A stretch of DNA of 64,000 nt. Source: Cytobacillus suaedae (GTDB taxonomy: Bacteria; Bacillota; Bacilli; Bacillales; Bacillaceae_L). Positions within the stretch are counted from its first letter, which is position 1. Each line of letters begins with the position of its first letter. Made by a program: the position numbers and the translations under genes. This document shows positions 60,582-64,000 of the stretch, piece after piece. The notes under the pieces are model-generated. The model had not been told where the DNA came from, did no database searches, and was given only the letters and a program-made list of their open reading frames with translations. Where the stretch lies: positions 352,001-416,000 of the forward strand of contig CP063163.1 in NCBI GenBank assembly GCA_014960805.1, written 5' to 3'.

Positions 60582-62873
60582 ATGAACGTTAAGCAACACC
60601 CAGATTATCAGGATGAACAAGAATGGCTAGATTTTACGAAGCAATATATGAAGATAGTCATCCAGGCATCTGAATCAGATGAAGAAAATTTCAGAGAAAA
60701 TATGAAAGATGCACTTGAAGGTATAGATTTTAAAGATAGTAGTTTTCGTTATATGAATATGCTGACGAATTCAAATCTACTCCGAAGAACAGCAGAAGAG
60801 TTACGAAAGCTTAAACGCATTCAGCCAAAGCCGTATTTTGCAAGAATTGATTTTAAAAGAGCAGGCAAGGATCAAGAGGAAGTGTTGTATTTTGGAAAAG
60901 CTTCCTTATTTGATAAGGAAACCCAAAAGCCGATTATCGTAGATTGGCGTTCTCAAATCGCAAATTTATACTACGATGGTAGATTAGGAGAGGTTTCTTA
61001 TGAAGCAGAGGGTGGAGAATACCAAGGCTATCTCTCATTAAAAAGGCAGTATGTGATTGAAGATGGTGAATTGATCGACATTCGTGACATTGACCTGACC
61101 ACAACCGACGAGCTCCTCCAAAAGTCACTTTCAGAAAGCTCAAGTAATCGACTCTCTGAGATTGTGGCTACAATCCAAGAAGAGCAAAACGAAATTATCC
61201 GTGCAGACTTAAATAGGCCAATCATTGTTCAAGGAGCGGCTGGAAGTGGAAAAACAACCATTGCCCTTCATCGGATTTCTTATTTTATTTATACTTACGC
61301 TGATCAGTTCTCACCTGACCAACTCATGATATTGGCACCTAACCGACTATTCATCGATTACATCTCAGAAGTCCTTCCGGAATTAGGTGTTGAAAGCATT
61401 CTGCAAACGACTTTTATTGATTATGTTTCTAAATGTATTGGTAAAAGGATGAAGCTAAAACATCCAGAGGAAAAACTAATTAAATTTATAAACGGTTCCG
61501 ATGAGGACTCCGTTCGATGGATGAGTGCCTTTAAAGGCTCATTGCAATTCAGAGATATGATAGATAAGTACTTACAAGATATTTTACAATCACTTCTTCC
61601 TAAGGAGGATTTTTTCCTATCAAAAATTCGTCTCTACTCCGCAACTAAGATTAGTCATCTTATCGAAAATGAATATAAATATTTACCGTATTACCAACGG
61701 GTGGATAAAATTAAGAGGATTCTTCAAAATCATGTAAGAACAGAGAAAAAGCGAATCCTTGAAAAGGTTAATAAGTTTTACGAGGAAAGAATTGAAAGTG
61801 CACTAACTAGTCATGTAGATCCTGATAAACGAAGAAGTTATGTTACAAAGGCATTGGATAAAAAGAACGAGGCTATAAGTGATATTAACAAGGAATCTAG
61901 AACAACTGTCACTTCCTATATGAAGAAATTCCCTAAGCATGATTTGTTTTATTACTATAAAAAGCTGACAACAGATCCTGAATTGCTAGCAAGCTATGGG
62001 GATGGAATACTGAATGAAGAACAAATTAAGCAGTTCTGTCAGTATAATAAAGCATTGCATCGAGAAGGTTGTTATGAGGTTGAGGACCTTGCTGCTTTAT
62101 TGTATCTACAAAGTGAACTCTATGGCATTGAAAAGCATTTGCGAGCGAAAAACGTTGTCATAGATGAGGCTCAGGATTATAGTTATTTTCAACTTTTTGC
62201 ATTAAGAAGCGCATTAGATACAGACATGTTTACAATTGTAGGAGATTTGGCTCAAGGAATTCATTCTTACCGTGGGATTAATGATTGGAGCCTCGTACAA
62301 AATGAAATTTTTCCGCGATCTACCTACAAAACACTTCAAAAAAGCTACAGAACAACAGTTGAAATCATGCATACTGCAAATGATATTTTGAAGTTGCTAA
62401 AACTAGAACTTCCAATGGTTGAGCCAGTGGTACGCCATGGTGAGAAGCCAGCATTTCACTATTGCTCTTCTTCCCATAAAGATACAGTAAAGAAGATAGA
62501 GAAAAGTGTTAATAAGCTCTACTCTGAAGGAATGAAGACCATTGCTCTTATCGGTAAAACAAACAAAGAATGTTTACGATTAGCTAAATTGGTTGAACAA
62601 CATACGAAACTAAGTGTACAACTCCTTAAAGAAAATGAAGAAATTAATAAGGGTGATGTGGTAATCGTTAGCTCCCACCTTTCAAAGGGCTTGGAGTTTG
62701 ATGCCGTTATCATTGTCTCCTTAGAGGAACATTTTGACGAAAATGAAATTAATATTAAACTATTATACGTATCTATGACAAGGCCACTTCACCGTCTCAT
62801 GTTCTTTGGGGAAAGTCTTTCTAGTTTTTTATTGGATAGAGTGGATGAGGCGTTACTAGAAATAAGAAAGTAG
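60582..62873 (+). CDS. helD: HelD-like RNA polymerase recycling ATPase
   Basis: A 763-residue UvrD/Rep-like motor protein, close to the 774 of B. subtilis HelD (YvgS), which frees stalled RNA polymerase from DNA. The N-terminal coiled-coil arm (about residues 1-60) is specific to HelD. Walker A is QGAAGSGKTTIALHR (about 215-229), followed by VVIDEAQDYSYFQ and the C-terminal SHLSKGLEFDAVIIVS and YVSMTRPLHR. The ATG at 60582 follows AAAGGGTGAAG; a reading from 60462 would add a hydrophobic tail not seen in the family and is rejected. Confidence 0.9.
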   Translation: MNVKQHPDYQDEQEWLDFTKQYMKIVIQASESDEENFRENMKDALEGIDFKDSSFRYMNMLTNSNLLRRTAEELRKLKRIQPKPYFARIDFKRAGKDQEEVLYFGKASLFDKETQKPIIVDWRSQIANLYYDGRLGEVSYEAEGGEYQGYLSLKRQYVIEDGELIDIRDIDLTTTDELLQKSLSESSSNRLSEIVATIQEEQNEIIRADLNRPIIVQGAAGSGKTTIALHRISYFIYTYADQFSPDQLMILAPNRLFIDYISEVLPELGVESILQTTFIDYVSKCIGKRMKLKHPEEKLIKFINGSDEDSVRWMSAFKGSLQFRDMIDKYLQDILQSLLPKEDFFLSKIRLYSATKISHLIENEYKYLPYYQRVDKIKRILQNHVRTEKKRILEKVNKFYEERIESALTSHVDPDKRRSYVTKALDKKNEAISDINKESRTTVTSYMKKFPKHDLFYYYKKLTTDPELLASYGDGILNEEQIKQFCQYNKALHREGCYEVEDLAALLYLQSELYGIEKHLRAKNVVIDEAQDYSYFQLFALRSALDTDMFTIVGDLAQGIHSYRGINDWSLVQNEIFPRSTYKTLQKSYRTTVEIMHTANDILKLLKLELPMVEPVVRHGEKPAFHYCSSSHKDTVKKIEKSVNKLYSEGMKTIALIGKTNKECLRLAKLVEQHTKLSVQLLKENEEINKGDVVIVSSHLSKGLEFDAVIIVSLEEHFDENEINIKLLYVSMTRPLHRLMFFGESLSSFLLDRVDEALLEIRK

Positions 62874-62938
62874 TAAAAATTTACAATATACTCACACTGC
62901 GTTAATAATGATGAGGTAAATTAATAGAGAACCTGTCA

Positions 62939-62982
62939 GGTGGCGAATCATTTAATCTTTAAATGGTTGCCACCCTTTTTTT
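62939..62982 (+). terminator. Terminator of helD
   Basis: Stem GGTGGC ... CATTTA / TAAATG ... GCCACC (about 14 pairs with one internal mismatch) and a seven-T run. Confidence 0.88.
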
Positions 62983-62987
62983 ATGCA

Positions 62988-63024
62988 TTTACATTTATTT
63001 ACACACATTTACCTTTTGTTCACA
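62988..63024 (+). promoter_or_regulatory. Pho box upstream of phoX
   Basis: Four TTTACA-like direct repeats: TTTACA at 62988 and 62998, TTTACC at 63008, TTCACA at 63019, spaced 10, 10 and 11 bases. This is the layout bound by phosphorylated PhoP in Bacillus (TT[ATC]ACA repeats). AT-rich -10-like sequence follows at about 63041-63050. It predicts induction on phosphate starvation. Confidence 0.82.
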
Positions 63025-63107
63025 AAAATACCAAATCTACTAAATAATAGGTTGTTACTATTAGAAACGTAGAAAGGTACTTTACTAAATTAAAGAGGTG
63101 GATACAT

Positions 63108-64000
63108 ATGACAGAATTAAATCGTCGTAAATTTTTAACGTATGTTGGAACTGGGGTTACTGCTTTAACGGTAGCATCAACAGGTCTTGGAGCATTTGCA
63201 CCAACAGCAGAAGCAAAAGGTGTGAAAGCAGCATCACATTTATTCGGCTTTAAGAAAAAAGTATCTGGTCTTAACTTTACACCGATTAATCCAACTGATA
63301 AAGATGATTTAGTTTTACCTAAAGGATATAAATATGATGTCGTTGCAGCATACGGCGATGTGATTAATAGCAAAGGTGATACATTCGGATATAACAACGA
63401 TTTTACAATGTATTTCCCAATTAACGGCTCAAATGAGAGAGGACTTCTATGGGTTAACCATGAGTACACAAGTGACATGTGGGTAACAGGTGCAAGAGGG
63501 AAAGATGGTAAATATACAAAAGCGCAAATTGAAAAATTATTATATAACCAAGGTGGTTCTATCATTGAAGTATATCGTGATGAAAACGGTGTATGGAAAA
63601 TGGATACAACTTCAAAATATGCACGCCGTATCACTGGTTTAACTCCATTTAAATTAACTGGTGCTGCTAAAGGATCAAAAGCAGTTGGTGGAGCTACAGA
63701 TGTACAAGGAACGTTCGCAAACTGTTCTGGTGGAAAAACATTATGGAATACACTTCTTTCTGCAGAAGAAAACTTTGAATATACTGCTAGAGATGCAGGA
63801 CTTAATGAAACACATTACGGTTGGATTGTTGAAGTAGATCCTTTTAATGAAAGCTTTGCACCACGTAAACATACGGCACTTGGACGTTTCCACCATGAAA
63901 ACTCTGCTATGGGCTTAACAAATGATGGACGTGTTGTAGTCTATATGGGTGACGATAAGAGAGATGCATGTGTTTACAAGTTTATTAGTAAAAATAAATA
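63108..64000 (+). CDS. phoX: PhoX-type alkaline phosphatase (DUF839), 3' end beyond the window
   Basis: The first 297 residues of a PhoX-family phosphatase. The N-terminus is a Tat signal (NRRKFLTYVGTG, then a hydrophobic stretch and AEA cleavage region near residue 36). The segments LLWVNHEYTSD, GTFANCSGGKTLWNTLLSAEEN and GRFHHENSAM are typical of the calcium/iron-dependent PhoX group, which releases phosphate from organic esters outside the cell. AGAGGTGG precedes the ATG. A Pho box lies upstream. The C-terminal part is cut off by the window end. Confidence 0.92.
   Translation, partial: MTELNRRKFLTYVGTGVTALTVASTGLGAFAPTAEAKGVKAASHLFGFKKKVSGLNFTPINPTDKDDLVLPKGYKYDVVAAYGDVINSKGDTFGYNNDFTMYFPINGSNERGLLWVNHEYTSDMWVTGARGKDGKYTKAQIEKLLYNQGGSIIEVYRDENGVWKMDTTSKYARRITGLTPFKLTGAAKGSKAVGGATDVQGTFANCSGGKTLWNTLLSAEENFEYTARDAGLNETHYGWIVEVDPFNESFAPRKHTALGRFHHENSAMGLTNDGRVVVYMGDDKRDACVYKFISKNK

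Overview
The window is 64 kb of low-GC chromosomal DNA from a Firmicute of the family Bacillaceae (Bacillus or a close relative). The evidence is a full liaI-liaH-liaF-liaS-liaR locus, the xpaC-yaaN pair, ywbE, KinB- and KinE-like sensor kinases, a B. subtilis-type Fnr with matching TGTGA-N6-TCACA sites, and strong AGGAGG ribosome binding sites. No rRNA, tRNA, CRISPR array, integrase, transposase or phage gene was seen.

Layout. 0-9 kb: hemY, a DUF4230 membrane protein, an MFS exporter, a DoxX protein, an alpha/beta hydrolase, a LiuR-like MerR regulator divergent from an AidB-like acyl-CoA dehydrogenase, and a glutamate dehydrogenase. 9-12 kb: a TetR-controlled ABC-2 exporter operon with twin operators. 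12-17 kb: an NreABC-like oxygen/nitrate-type module (GAF protein, kinase, response regulator), an Fnr regulator and a GAF-GGDEF protein. 17-32 kb: mixed housekeeping and accessory genes (DUF454, ASCH, sensor kinase, UMF1 transporter, RocB-like M20 peptidase, a DUF2089 cluster, xpaC-yaaN, an atypical SDR, a D-2-hydroxyacid dehydrogenase, a second M20 peptidase, a lipoprotein). 33-34 kb: a protein made almost wholly of a 20-residue tandem repeat. 34-40 kb: a second RocB-like peptidase and an operon of M28 peptidase, D-threonine-aldolase-like enzyme and 3-methyladenine DNA glycosylase. 40-43 kb: the lia envelope-stress locus without liaG. 43-46 kb: ZIP transporter, a segment bounded by inverted repeats, and DUF2243. 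46-56 kb: glutaminyl-tRNA synthetase, a KinB-like kinase, then nirB-nirD and three siroheme genes behind two Fnr boxes. 56-64 kb: DEAD-box helicase, NAD(P)-binding protein, ywbE, a GDPD-P450 gene pair, helD, and the start of phoX behind a Pho box.

How parts connect. Fnr (14.9 kb) is the likely activator of nirBD (49.9 kb), whose siroheme is made by the three genes downstream. The NreABC-like proteins sit next to fnr, so the window holds much of an anaerobic nitrite-to-ammonia response. The several M20/M28 peptidases, glutamate dehydrogenase, D-amino-acid-type enzyme and LiuR-like regulator point to amino-acid catabolism.

Unusual features. Two genes (DUF454 at 17.6 kb and SDR at 28.0 kb) have ATT as the only plausible start. 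A GC-rich palindromic repeat family is crowded into the first 23 kb. A second, bcr-like repeat family occurs in three sizes. A CGAGTAT heptamer array with a 20/21-bp rhythm lies upstream of lia. A segment of about 1.1 kb at 44.3-45.4 kb is bounded by inverted repeats. A bacterial-type GlnRS is present in a Bacillus-like genome. No single cluster can be named with confidence as a wholly new system; the heptamer array, the tandem-repeat protein and the ATT-start genes are the best candidates for follow-up.
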